Of a stretch of 64,000 bases of DNA, positions 33,500 through 46,500 are shown piece after piece. The position numbers were made by a program, and so were the translations under genes. The notes under the pieces are model-generated. The model ran no database searches and had not been told where the DNA came from. It was given only the letters and a program-made list of their open reading frames with translations. The stretch comes from Chlorops oryzae (taxonomy: Eukaryota; Arthropoda; Insecta; Diptera; Chloropidae). The stretch's first letter is position 1. The number at the start of each line of letters is the position of its first letter. The stretch lies in contig CM035807.1 in assembly GCA_020466095.1 (NCBI GenBank), positions 8,751,697 to 8,815,696 of the forward strand. The letters run 5' to 3'.

Positions 33500-35230
33500 T
33501 TCCCGAAAATATATTCCCTTTTTTTTGAACGATCTTTATCGAAAAAAAACAAAGTTTTGGAAGTTATTTTTTTTCTAAAGCTCACCATTTTTTTTTTTTT
33601 TAATGAAATTTATTAATTCTGATAGGAAAGATAGTGACAGACTTACTGAAAAATAATTCGTTTGTCATTTTATACCAGGCAGCATGAAAAATCGCCTCAT
33701 TATTGTCTACTTTTAGTTAAAAAGTGTAGGTATATATGTTCATTGGGGCGTTTCAGAAGTGGAAAAAGAGCCACATCTCGAAGATGGCGAGGTCTAACAT
33801 GAAAGATAAGGTAAAACGAAAAACTTGGACATGATTTAAAATTGTCTATCATTGAGGTTTAGCGAGCATTTTCACCAATGTTTAATGCACTTGCATTACT
33901 TTCTAGTCGATACAGGAGCTGCTAGGCTATTTCCCATATTCTTCATTAGAAATAATAAGATATTCTAAAAGAAATATATAAGGATATATATTCAAATGTT
34001 TCAATATAGTTTTCTTTATACATTAAAAGAGTACTCCCTACGGAAAATCACATTATTCAACAATTTTAAGAAGATTTCTCCAGTAAAATCGCTCAATCAG
34101 CCGATCTAATTTATTTTATTGGGTAGTGCTATCAAATTTTGTTTTGCCCAGAGTGGTAAAAAACCTTACGAACCTTACCTAAGGGTATCGTTGGGAACTG
34201 ACATATTCGTATTTCTCAATACCAAAGAATCCAAATATTCAAGGAAATGGAAACTAACCAGGACTTCAACGATAGTAGAGCAAATGTTAAGGTTGTTTAG
34301 ACAAAAGAAATATAAAAATTAATATAAAGAACGCGTAAAGTTGCTTCAAACAAGCACCTCACGGAGAAAAAGCATACTTGGCCTTTTACAAAAGTAAGTA
34401 TTCTTCCCGAAAGAACTCTTTGAAGGACTAAATTTCATTGCTAAAGATTTCCTTCTTCAGCTTAACAGCCTAGCAACATTATCCCTAGCGCAATCTGTTG
34501 CAACACACATTCTTATACTTTAACTGCACATTTGAGCTGCATTAATATTGTGTTCGTTCTGTGGCACCGAGCCACTTTGAAAGGGAGCAAATAACAGCCT
34601 GTTGCTTCGTAGAGGTCAATGCGCATGTCACCAATGAATGTTAGGGGGAATATTTCCAGTTTGCGGTATTTGGAGCTTGCCGAGAGCGAACTGGAAGGAA
34701 ATTTTTGAAAATTGTTGCTTGCATGCTCGCAACAGTTGTTGTACGTTCTTTCCAAATACGAAGCAACAAATGATTCATTTTGGGACAAAATAGCAAGCTC
34801 ATTTTATTTGCTTTTGTGTTCTTGTATACCTACCATTCCAATGGAAATAGGGGAAATCGTGTATAGCTTTCGCTTTCATCAGATGCGGGTGGCAATTTTC
34901 CGGTATGTGTACATTTGTATTGGTCTGAAATTCCCTTCGATTGGAAATTGTATTGAAAATGAGTTTAGCGGTTTTTTGTGACAAAGCATCGTTTACTCGC
35001 ACACATATACGTAGAATAAAATCGGAGTCACTGTTTCGGTGACCCTGGTGTCAAAGGAGCAAATACAAAAACACAACGTACACGCCCTCTCACTCAAATG
35101 CAAAAGCGATTGAGTGTTATGGGGTTTTCACTCCAAAAGAGGGGCAGTGACAACCGCTACCGCCGCTGCCGTCACCGTCGCCTAAACAGTAACGTACCAT
35201 TTTGTGCAAGTGTTAGCCTTCCAGAGTTCC
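33500..35230. other. Interval upstream of the putative promoter
   Basis: No supported gene. The final 250 bp (from about 35030) are richer in GC and in CCGC/GTC words (ACCGCTACCGCCGCTGCCG), consistent with proximal promoter sequence before the TCAGTC at 35243. Confidence 0.45.
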
Positions 35231-35240
35231 GTCTTATGCC

Positions 35241-35250
35241 AGTCAGTCTA
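35241..35250 (+). promoter_or_regulatory. Possible initiator (TCAGTC) of the downstream gene
   Basis: TCAGTC at 35243-35248 matches the arthropod initiator TCAGTY. It follows a GC-richer TATA-less stretch and precedes about 1.2 kb of leader to the signal-peptide ATG. No convincing DPE is seen at +28. The start could lie elsewhere, for example nearer the ATG. Confidence 0.3.
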
Positions 35251-36481
35251 GGATAAACGCTTTCAACGAGTACAACAAGAGCGCGCGTACGAATTTATAT
35301 CGCAGTGAAGCACAAGCACAATTGTCACAACGCTTGTGAGATAAAAGAGTTTTGTGACTGTGATTGTGCATTGTTGATTAAGTGTGTTTTTTTAAAATTT
35401 TTTTTTTTTTTTTGCCGTGTACGATTCCTTGCGATTCGACGACTGCAGTAATTTCGTCTTTCGAGTGCAAGAGAAATTCGGCGGAAATTAACGAAAAAGA
35501 CGCTTAATTGCAGAGTGCTCGGTTTTTGTGCCGTTTATTTACATCGAGTTATACATATAAAATATATACAAAATATTTGTATATAAATATTGTGTTTCTC
35601 TAAGAGTCATAGTGCTTTCGAATTGGCGTCGGAAAAAGGAAAATAACAAATTTCGGAAATTTCGAAAGTGTTTATTAGCGGCCTTAGCCGAATGCGTTAA
35701 CTAAATCGTGTTCAAAGGAAATTGGTTTAAAAGTGCTCAACACGCAAAAAATTTTGATAAAGCTATTTGCAACTTAAGTGCTTTTTTAAAGGTACCATTA
35801 TAAAAACGCACACACTTCCTTGGCTATTCAGAAGCTTAAATAGCGTGAATAAGTTTTTTTTTTAATATTTTAAGGCTTCAAGTCGTTTAAAAATTTACGT
35901 TAATGCAACACGAAGAAAGGAGAGATTGTGCCAACAGCTTTTGGAAGTAAAACTGAACAAAGTTTTTAGTAAAAAAAAAAAGGGAAGAAGATTTTTACCC
36001 GAGTGAAAGTTCTCTTAAAGTTCCACCGATTTTTCGTTTTTCCTTAAAATAAAATAATAAATAAAATAAAATAAATAAAATAAATTTAAAAATAAATTAA
36101 AATAAAATAGAACAAAATAAAAGAAAATATAATACAGTAAAATAAAAAAATTGAATAAAATTTATAAAATAAAATAATATTCTATCAATAAAATATGAAA
36201 AATGATAACAGCAAAAATCTTCAATAAATCTCAAACAAATTCAAATGCAATTTAAATTTTAACTGCATCAAAATTCAAAGCTCAAGAATTTCAAATCACT
36301 TGCGATTGCATAATTTCAAATAAGACAAAAAATAAAAAAAATTTTGTTTATTTGGCCTTCATGAAGCACAAATAAACAATAGCGACAAAAAAAAAAAAAC
36401 AAAAAACAAAACGCAAACAACTTTTTGCCATCCAAATAAAGGAATCACAAAAACTTTCAAGTGTATAAGCTAACGAGGAAA
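35245..36481 (+). other. Putative long 5' untranslated leader
   Basis: If transcription begins at 35245, the leader is about 1.2 kb and includes an AAAAT/AAAT-rich low-complexity tract at 36043-36175. It may contain an intron (a possible donor AAAG|GTACCA at about 35791). An in-frame TAA at 36437 separates it from the coding start at 36482. Confidence 0.35.
36043..36175 (+). repeat. (AAAAT)n/(AAAT)n low-complexity tract
   Basis: About 130 bp built from AAAAT and AAAT units, without any C apart from isolated substitutions. It lies within the putative leader. Confidence 0.85.
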
Positions 36482-36539
36482 ATGTATAGCTTTTGGATAT
36501 TCGCTTTATATTTAGGATTACTTTCCACTCAGCCAACAA
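36482..36539 (+). CDS. First coding exon of a secreted or membrane protein (signal peptide)
   Basis: An ATG in fly-like context (GGAAAATG) opens MYSFWIFALYLGLLSTQPT, a typical signal peptide: short N-region, hydrophobic FWIFALYLGLL core, then a small/polar STQPT cleavage region. After 58 nt the exon ends at ACAA|GTAAGT, a consensus donor at 36540, leaving a phase 1 intron. Phase 1 introns just after the signal peptide are common in extracellular and cell-surface genes. An upstream in-frame stop (TAA 36437-36439) supports this start. No continuation exon was recognised in the 27 kb that follow, so the mature protein cannot be named. A long leader and a long first intron would suit a developmental or neural surface-protein gene, which is inference only. 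Confidence 0.5.
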
Positions 36540-39500
36540 GTAAGTAAAGTTTTTCCTCCAAACATTTTTTAATCCATTTCAACTTCAAATGGAAAACAAA
36601 AAAACTTTTGCACAAAAAGGGAGAGTAGTCCATTTTAAAATTAGCTCAAATTAAGTTGATCGATTTGTTGATTCTGTCGATGCTCCTTTGAAATTTGAAA
36701 TTTTAAATTGTTTCTTCAAGTTTCATTAAGACTGCAAAACTTTAGCAAAATAAATCAGAATGAAATTGAACTCAAACTTTGGTGTGGATAAAAGTGTGGG
36801 CCTTAATCCTTATGTGAGTGACAACAAGGTACCCGGGTGACTTTTCTGTTTTCGAATGTAGTTTATTCTTGGATTAGGAAGGGGTCTTTAAAACTGAAAG
36901 TCTGGGGTATTTAGTTTGTGTTGAGGTACCCAGGTGAGGCCCTATGCTTCATAAGGAGATAAAGGAATCAAGAAGAAGAAGGTACCTGGGTATTCTGCTA
37001 CTCTATCTAAGATTTTTTTTTTTAATTTAAGTTTTTTAAATATATTTTTTTTAATTAAATTTTTTTATTTTTTATATTTTTAATTTTTAATTTTTTGTCT
37101 TTTTTTTTTTTTTGTCAGCCACATAAGGGTTAAGGTATACTTAAATTTATGTGTCAATATCGGAAATTGAACTTCCATTAAAATGTGTGTATGTAAGAAT
37201 TTGAAGCTTTATTGACAATTAATTGTCTAAAGCTATAATAATCAAATTTCATTGAACGTCATTTCGGATCTTTTATTGTTAAAATTTCATTCCATGGTAT
37301 ACAAAATGAAAAATTCAATCAGATTCAATTTGAAGGAGAAGAAATGAAATAAGCTATAATCGCTTCATATTCCAGCTGTCGCAAGCATTTACGTTTAATG
37401 GACGTTTATAAATGTGAACAGAAATATGTAAAGAATAAAGAGCGAGGAAAATTTTTCGTTTGAGGAAAAGCACCTAAACTTGAAATAAAGATTTAGGGAT
37501 GAAAAGATTTCGTTTGCACATTTGAGTTCAGCTCGTGAGTCCTCTTTTCTGAACAAAAAAAAAAAAAATAAATAAATAAATTCTTCGGAAATTCCTTTTA
37601 AGCCTCTTATAAAACTGGAACAATCTCAAAGCGCATCATTTATTGATAAATATTTATTAGTCCTTACTTGAAGTTATTTGGTCCCGAGAATTGAAGCTCC
37701 AATAATTATTAAACTATCCTTGAAAAAATATTAAATTTCCTTCTCCTCTAAATATTTACTTATTTAAAAAAGCAAAATTCATAGAAAAAGGCAGCTTTGC
37801 CCTGTATTTTTCCCTCTCTTCCTCTTGCCAATACAAAGCATTCAAGCCGCTTTTGTGTTTCTTTCTGATTTAAATACTTGAATATATAAAATGGCATAAT
37901 TTTATTACCTAAGAACATCAAAGTTTTGAGTAAAACCAAAAAAAAAAAAAAAATATTAAAAAAAATACAGAAAACTTAAAAACTCTGTGACGTTCTTTCG
38001 TGCAGTTTTATTCCTTCACTCAGAGTCTTACCCAAAAAACAAAAAAAAAAAAAAACAAAGCCATAACCAAAAGTTGAACGCAAAAATTTGCGGAAGCTTA
38101 TCAAAACATTTAATGAATAATTCATTTAGTGGGAAAGAAAGTTTTCAGCAAAATACTCGGCCATAAATAACACGAACCAAATGAGTTCACAGAAATTTTG
38201 GTCTTGAATTTTTGAACTTAGTAAGAAAAAAAAGTAAGGTACCTACTTAAAAAAAAAAAAATATTCCCAGGTTATAGGCGAAATCAATAAAAACTAAATC
38301 TGAAAAATTTATTCAGCCTAAACGATTCTTAAAACAAAAATTAATTTAAGAATTTTCGTTAATTCTTTAAAAAAAGAATTTATATAAATCCTGGTTGAAG
38401 CAGAGTTTTGAATTTATATGGGCCTCTTTTTAACATATTTATTAGAATACAAGGTACAGGCAGCAGGATGTTGGAGCGCCCAATTTTGTTTTTCAGAATC
38501 GTCTTAGAAATTTTTATTCTCATTCTCTGTATGTCCACTGTTTCCCTTCCTGGAAAAAGGACACCCACACCGCTGCATGGTTCAATACGAAATTTATTTA
38601 TTCAGTGATTTTTTGTTGTCCCACGTTCTTGAAAACATTTCCAGCTTTAAAAAGTTAAAGAAAATCCCATCAGAAAACAGGAAACGTCATTTTCACATGC
38701 CTTCAAGAACAGCCTTCATTGCGTCCTTGGATGATTTCAAGATTGTTTCGTCTGCATTTCCTGTTTAAGGCTGTCATTCCATGAATTCGATATTTTGTAT
38801 CTGAAAATCTTGCTGTAGACACATTATCGGAAGCATCGGATAGAGTGACAGCCTTAAAAATTTGTTGTAAATGACTTTAATTTGGTTGAAGAGTGAAATT
38901 TTTTATCTGAAATTTCTTGAACTACTTATTATGCTTTAAGATTTTATCATTGTGTGTCTATAGCATTCAATTTCTGTGCCCTTTGATAATACCCTGTGAA
39001 ATTGATGGGCCTCAAAAAGAGGGAAAGTTCTGATTTAAGGAAATGGATCTCAATTCCAGCCTTCATACTTTCACATATCAATCTGACTAAAGTATTGAAT
39101 TGGTTCAGTGCTGCTTATTAGAAGGAATTTTTCCAATTTGAAGAAAATTTTTGAATTTTCTTTTGGTGTGGAGATTCTGTTAGGGATTTTCGGAAAGTCT
39201 CTAAAGTATTATCTACACTTGAATACTGACAGTATTGAATAAGAAAAATATAATAAAAAATAATAAAAATTATTAAAATCGTCAGTCATTTTTAAGATTT
39301 TCATTAAAATATATAAAAGAAATTCTTCATTTTGAAGAAAAATCTTCACTTCTGGCAACATTGAGTAGACCGCGAAATTTAAGGCAATATCCATAGCCCT
39401 TTTTTTCAGGCGCATAATAAACACAATTTAGCGAATCTTAATTCCAGGCATTTAAACATGATTTCGTTTTACCTTAGATAAATCAAATTAAAAAATACTT

Positions 39501-41240
39501 CAACGTTTCGAAAAGCGATCAAGCATGAGATTAACTTGTAATGATCCGTTGGGGTTGTCAGTCAGTCTCCGAATTTCCCTGTGATGTCGTAATTTTTATT
39601 TTTTTTTTTTTCCGTTGATAGCATGTTTGAAAAAAGAGCACGTACCAGCGATTTGAGTCTGGAAGGCGTTTAAAGATGCAGTAAAAGAAAAATCAATTTT
39701 AAGTCATTAAATGAAATGAACCTCCATTGAACGAGCGCAGATATATATGTATGTGAACGAATACATATGTATATAGAGGGCTTCACATACATAGAAGGAC
39801 CGAAGCACAGACGGAAAGCTTCGAGCAAACGGAAGAGGAAGTAGAACAGTAGCATCGAGGAGAAGGGGAAAATTGTCTGCCTGTCTGTCTGTGTGCGTTT
39901 TCGAGGCGCTAAACCCGAAGTGAAAAATGGTGCTTAATACGACTTTGGCTTCTTCCTTTAAGTCGTTGCTTTTTTGTTATTGTTGCTCTTATCAATTCAC
40001 TTCCATTTTGGCTGTAAACCAACTCATTTTGCAGGAGTTGCGAGTGCTTTTGGAAAACCGCTCTTTACAATAAAGGCAATATGAAAGAAGTTTAAGGAAC
40101 GAAAAACAAATAGCAAAAAAAAAGAGAAGTAGAAAAGTCAAAATCCCAGACGGATATTAAACAATCTGCAGCAAGTATGCAATGTGCCGAAGGTAAAAAA
40201 TGGTTAATACTTTACTCTACGATCTGCTGTGGCAAAATGAAGTCTTCAGAAATTCCCGCACGGACCAGGGGAAACGTATGTTTCGCCTGCTAGGAACATT
40301 ATCGCCATTGGCAGATATGTATCTATAATTTTCGATACAACACTGGATTCCAATAGAGAAAAAAAAAGAATCCACTTTTGTTTAGTCCTTATACTTTCTG
40401 GTAATTTTAGGAAAACCGAAATATTGACGCGTTTATTGGCATTCATTGAAGGCAAAACGGCCTTGATAAATTCTCATAATTCATTTTTATTCATATTTCC
40501 TTTCACCTAAATGAGTTCCCCCCACTGTACTGGAAATTACCGAACCCCGCTGTGTTTGAGCCCGCCTGCCATTGCACCGCAATAGTCAGCATCTATCCAT
40601 CCATCTGGGTATTAAATTCTAGACCAGGTGTGCCACAAAACGATAAGTACTTAAAGTGAAATGAAAAAATAAATGAAGCTTGAGAGAGAGAACAAAAAAA
40701 AAAAAATTCCTAAAGTAGAGAAAATTACGCAAACTTTTCAGCCGCTTTGTGAATGGTGAAAACGTGTCTTGCTATCAGATACCAAGTGAGGGAAATTTGT
40801 AACTCTCACTTTAGAGGAAAAAGCGATTTTCATACGCAAAGGACACTTGGAAATATTCCTTGGAAATTTTCATTTATTATTTCAGTTCGTTATGAATTTA
40901 AGTGAGATTTCTTTTGTTTATTTTTTCTTTCTCAATGGCTTCATCATTTAAATATGTTTCAGTAAAGCTTTCACTTAAATTATTAGCATCGAAATGTTGA
41001 CAGTTCGGTTAATTAAGCAGAGACAAAATGGAAGAAAACATAAATAATTTTTCAAAAAAGAAAAAAAGAATAAAACGAAAAAAATTATCAAGAGATTTTT
41101 ATTCCTTCTTAAATGGGATTCAATTAGTTTTGTAAAATTCAAAAAATCGAAAATTTTTCAAAATGGGAAATTAACTTTCTCAATTTGTATAAAAAATTTG
41201 TACCGAAATGTGACAGGTTTTTCAATTTTTTGGGATCTTG
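36540..41240 (+). other. Start of the putative first intron
   Basis: No exon recognised. Three GGTACCYRGGT motifs lie at 36828, 36925 and 36981. T-rich and A-rich runs are frequent (37020-37110, 37555, 37940, 38040). The intron, if real, would continue through the rest of the window. Confidence 0.4.
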
Positions 41241-41589
41241 ACTGGTCACGGCCACTAGGAGCTCATGCAGTGAGACTACAGAGTGGGACATCCCTTTACT
41301 GCAGATACTGCAAAGAAAATGATGAAGAAGAATCTTACAATTCCTCTTAGTGCAATGCCCAGCGTTTTCAAGGAGAAGATACTCTAATTTAGGAAGCTAT
41401 GTAATCAGTCCCCAAGAGGCTTAGATTTGGTAAATCTTACCCAAATCGCTGGCCTTGTAGGTAGCTCAAAATGGTTCTAGAGAGATAGGTGTTCACCTCT
41501 TTAGGGTATCACAATGGATCTTATGTCCAAGTGTCTCAATATAAGACAGCTCCATTTACATAACCCAACCTAACCTAATCTAATCTCGA
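41234..41589 (+). mobile_element. 5'-truncated LINE, RNase H end and 3' tail
   Basis: Broken frames encode TGH, GAHAVRLQSGTSLYCRYCKE and, after a frameshift, LLVQCPAFSRRRYSNLG. This matches the end of the RNase H domain (TGHxxLxxH) and the C-terminal CxxC...C zinc-knuckle region of RNase H-bearing LINEs in flies (LOA/I-like). Stops interrupt it and the His of the knuckle is lost. The 3' end reads GGTATCACAATGGATC, then a CCAACCTAACCTAATCTAATC tail. ATCTTGACT (41235) and ATCTCGACT (41582) flank it as a probable 9-bp target duplication with one mismatch. Only the last ~340 bp were inserted, as usual for target-primed reverse transcription. Confidence 0.75.
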
Positions 41590-42159
41590 CTAACTTAAAA
41601 GACATTAACGATTTTAGAGTAGAGTCTTAAGGCAGAAAAGTGGCAAGTGAAATTATCTCGAAGGGACCTTATGGGACTAAGTTTTTGTCTTTAGAAGATT
41701 TCAAAATTAAATTTTATCGAATTTTGGCCTTGTTTTGAGACATTCAGGGGCATGTCTCCCTAAAATTCTGGAAATGGTGTTCTGAAAGCAGTTGAGAGCC
41801 TATTTCTATACCACAAAAAGTTTTTTAAATAAAATTCATTTGAAATCGAATCCATTTCTGTGCAAAATTTAACAACTTCAGTGGAAAAAGCTGACCAAGA
41901 AGAATTTTCCTTTTTATGTCGTCCCCTCACACTCGGGCTCAAACCCGAAGCAATGAAATTCAAATCTTCTATGTCATACTTATCTATGAGAAATAAATGG
42001 AATTGCCAGTCCATAAAGCTGAAATTCGGTTCATTGCTCAGTTATTCCAAAGCTCATTTTGGCATTTGTTTAAGAGACTTCTATTCAACTTGCTTGATCA
42101 AAATCTAGTGTGGAAACTTTTTCAATTTTTTTGAAACGACTGTCGATTTTCATTTTTAC

Positions 42160-42412
42160 TATATAAATAAGGAGTCAAATATGGCTCCTATATGAGCAGA
42201 AAAAAAGAGTCAGATATGATTGCGGATAGAGTCATATATTGGCATAATATGAGCTCCTACGGTATATGGAATCGGACTCATTTAGGACGAATTTCGCAAG
42301 AAGGGAAACAAGTTCATTTAGGACTCCTAAGTGAGCTCATTATGAGGGCTCTAACTCCAAGTTAGGAGTCATATATGTATGACTCTTTTAGGACTCAGAA
42401 TGCTTGCTGGGA
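42160..42412 (+). repeat. GGACTC-family dispersed repeat, copy 2
   Basis: Repeated GGAGTCAAATATGGCTCCTA, GAGTCATATAT and GGACTCATTTAGGA words, including inverted pairs (GGAGTC/GACTCC), end with GGACTCAGAATGCTTGCTGG. The end resembles CTCCGAAAATGTTTGCTGGG of the copy at 19177. Confidence 0.55.
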
Positions 42413-43550
42413 TTGAGGGTTTTTCCTTAAACGTGTATTTGCCTCGAAAACTCATAACTCAAGATGGCTACAAAATTAATGAATGAGATTTTGTATGAAA
42501 AATTTTCGGTACACTTTTCCACTTTTTCAATTTTTTCACTTTCAGGAACTTATATGAAAATTACTTTTTTTTATATGAAATTTGACAGTTCATTTGATTT
42601 AAGTTTCATTTAAAGAGCTTGGTGAAATCAGACCTTAAAGGAATATCTTTATTTTATTTCATTTTATTTGAGGCTCGTATAAATATTTTCTTTTCCAAGG
42701 AAATCCAGTTTGGTATAATACAAATATGTAAAAATCTTTTAATAAAATATGTTTCCACAGAAATCCAACATTGTCACAAAAAAAAAAAAAAGCTCTCGTT
42801 AAATTTACGAGTATTTGCGCAAGTTCACTAGAAATTCATATTTAAATTTTCCGAGAATTTTTGCCTTTTTTCCACTCCACCTGAATTATTATCTTCGGAA
42901 TTATTATTTGTGACTACGGCTTAATCTAAGAGTATATATCTTGTGATCTACAATTGAAATATATTCAAATAAATTAAATAATAAATAAATAAATAAAATG
43001 TGTTGGATTCCATTTAACCATAACGGACAAACATTGAGCTCAATTTAAGTTTTCACTGGAAAATCATTGAAGAAAATTAGAATTCAAATTTTGAATAGAA
43101 ACTAGAAATACGATAGATGGATCGGGCATCTCTGCTTTGCCAAAAAAAAAAAATAAGAAAAAAAAAATATGTACAAGATAAAACCAATGTGGGAAAAAAG
43201 TAGTTCCTTTTCGCTCTTCATTGAAATGCGGACAACTTTTTCATTTGTTTTTAATTAAAACAGCAACAGACAATATGAACGAAATGCAAAATGCAAACAA
43301 AACACAAATGAAATTAAGTAAAACTTTGTCTCGTTACGTCGTAAGCGTGTCGTACGCTTTTATCCAGTCTATAGTTGCAACACTATTAAAATTCAATTGG
43401 AAAAATAGTCGCAGACGAAACGTTCCGATGCTTGAAATGTTGTCACATATGTTGCTCATCATGTCGCATTTATAACGAAGAGTGGCACAGAACATGCAAA
43501 ATGTGACTGCCAATGTTGGAACAAATCATTGCACGTTATTTAAAAACACA

Positions 43551-43596
43551 AACAGCAACAGCAACAACAACAACAACAACAGCAGCAGCAGCAACG
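43551..43596 (+). repeat. (CAA)n/(CAG)n tract
   Basis: CAACAACAACAACAACAGCAGCAGCAGCAA-type trinucleotides over about 46 bp. Not in a supported frame. Confidence 0.85.
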
Positions 43597-46500
43597 AGAA
43601 TTACAACACAAACAACTAAAATGGCTAAAACAACATAAAAACATGAACTAACATGGACTAACTTAACTTTAAGGGGCGTTGTTGGCCGCACGAATATGCA
43701 AAATTTACATACAATTGAAGGCACGATATGTGCATGTGTGTGCGTGTTTATGCACACATACACACATGTACGAATAAACATAAATGCCAAGTCAGAAGCA
43801 TTCCTGAAAGTCAGTCTTCTTTTATTTTCAATTTAAAATGCAAGAACCCTCTGCGCTCATGGGGTTTTATTTGAGGGGAAAGAGAGCGCGACAAATACGA
43901 CTACGATGACGAGCAGAAAGGATATATTCTAAACGAAAACGTTCGCTGAATAGTGCAACTCTAGCATCATGCAACATGGAATTGTAATGGGGTGCCCACT
44001 TGGAATTCATTTAGAAAATTTCACAAGTGCACCAAGACGGACGGACATTCATTTGCGATTGCACATACCAACCCGTATAGAGAGACACAAACATTTCTTT
44101 TGAAACATGTTGTGTGGGAAAAATGTTTCTCGTTTGTAATTTTATGTTTTTTTTTTTTGTTGATGTGGAAGGACCTCTGTCGTTATGTGTGTAGCTGTTG
44201 CATAAACAAAGCCGTAGGTGGAAGTCTAAATTGGCCTAAAAGGGCACAAGATGTAAATGTACATGTATGTATGTATGTAGAATCATGCAGTGCAAGTTTT
44301 TCTGAGAACATGGAACAAGTGACCCAATGCCGTAATGTATATCCTTGTCGACACTTTCTCTGTTTACAGTCATTATTATTTTGAAGGACATAACTCGGCT
44401 TTGATTTCATTTTGCGACAAGCACTGTAATTTCTCCTTACAAGCACGGTCTGTGATGTGCCTGTGGAGAGTGTGCATGTATGTGCGTGTGTGGTGCGACC
44501 TCTAGCATTAACGAAAGTACAATTTAACTTGGTGGCACATGTTTTGAATGAAATCACTTAAAATTTTGAATGGTGATGTTATTCTTGTCGCAGCAGTTGC
44601 TGGAGTAGCTAGAGTAGCCCACTCAAAGCACAAGAATGTGCGATTCTTCCGCAAGAGTTGCATAAAAGTTTCATATTCAAATTGTGCCATGAAACGTGGG
44701 GGGGAGGGCCCTGATTTCAAATCGCAAAAGTTTTCTCTTCTTACATATGCTCACTGAATCCCTGAATGCGGTGAAGAGAAATTTTATGGAAGAAATTTTT
44801 AAGACTATTTGCACAAATCTTTATTGTTCGCACAGCTTTGGTCATAAATTTGTTTTGCAGTTTACCTTCCATTATTTATCTCACTTTATTGCAAAAAGTG
44901 TACAAAAAAAAAAAAACAATAAAAATATGCAACGATAAGAATAAATTAAGTGCAGTTGAGAAAATCCTTTCGGATTGCAGTGCAATGGAGGAGCGGTGAG
45001 AACCATTAGAAAATTTTTTAAAAGGATAAAACGCGTATTTATAATAGCCTATGTGATTTGTAGGGAAATTTGTGCTTTTAGTTTCTATTTTTTTGAATGG
45101 AAAATATTTTTTGTTACAGGAAAATGAAAGCGCTCATGAAAAGGCAACATTTACATTGGGTAACATAGTTGTCATTAACATGCAATTTGGGCAAAAAGGT
45201 TATGAAAAAAAAAGGAGTTTTAGGTTTTCATAGTCAATGCCTTTTTATAGTCGATGCATTTTTTATCGAGGGTAGGTACGTTGTGGTCGAGATGGATCCA
45301 TAAAAAAATGTGTAGAGAAATGATTAACTTCATCAGAATCACTTTTGCTACGTCCGTGTTTGTCTGTCCGTTTCTATACCTTTTTGTATACAATTTTCCT
45401 TTCAAAGAGACTTAGAAACCTTGAAGAACGCAAGTGGTGTAAGCAAGTACAGCTTACATTCAGTGCTAAATTCTGTTTTAAAAATCATAAAAACTCTTCT
45501 TTTCTTAACACTTTTTTTTTTTAGCTCTTTACCTTCTACAGACATTCCGATCCTGGATCATTTCATAACTAAGATCTATCTTTTAATGGTTTTTTTCATC
45601 TGACCGATATAAGTTTTATTCGGTCTGCCTGGCCTTCGGACATTTTGCTGAAACAGTGCAGAATATTGCCTTTTTGACAAGATTCTCCGGCGGTCGCCTT
45701 TAAATATGGCAATACCATCGCATCTGATTGACTTGGAGGGAAACTGAAAATCATGAAAACGCTTATAAAAATTGAATTTTTGATGAACTGCGAAATTTTC
45801 GATCAACTTTCAAGTCCCTTATTGTTATATTGGAAGACAGTTTGTGGCGTGATTTGTGTGCTTTATGGTAAGGAAAACAGTTAAAAAATAATACCTTCAA
45901 AGACGTGGATTCAGAGAGGAAGGTAATCAAAGACGCAATCCACCCCTTAGACAAACACCTTTTCTACCCTTCAATTATCGCGGCCTTTCTAATATCATTT
46001 AAGGAATCAATAGGCACATCTATCCATAGAATATGAGCTTCATAAGATTTGAAAATTTTCTCTTGATTTTCTTGAATTCCTCTTTTTACTGTTGAAAAAT
46101 AATTATATATATTTTACCCAAGGCAATGGCTGACTGACACCCTCGAACGGAATAAAAAACAAACTTTGAACCTAAAGCCTAAACGTTTGAAAAAAAAAAA
46201 AAAAAACACATCAAATGTAATAACTGTCTTTTCGAATTTTACGTAATTTAAAAGTTATGAAAAAGTCAATTTGAAATAATAAATTTCATTTTCCTATACA
46301 AAACAAAAAACCGAAAAAAAATACAAACAAACAAAAAACAACACGCGCAACATTTATCATAAACTTTATAAAGTTGCGCGAAGAAAAACGACTTAGAGAA
46401 ATAAATTTTTGTCACCTTTGGCAAATTTCAAATATTGTTATCTTAATAAAAGCGTCGAAGGTGTAATCGTTTCGTCCTTTGTTGTCGCTGAGAAAACTTT

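Noticed and set aside
44183..44557. Overlapping long frames on both strands near 44.0-44.6 kb
   Set aside because: Both strands open over the same stretch, no domain, and Cys/Thr/His-rich content derived from TGTATG-type repeats.
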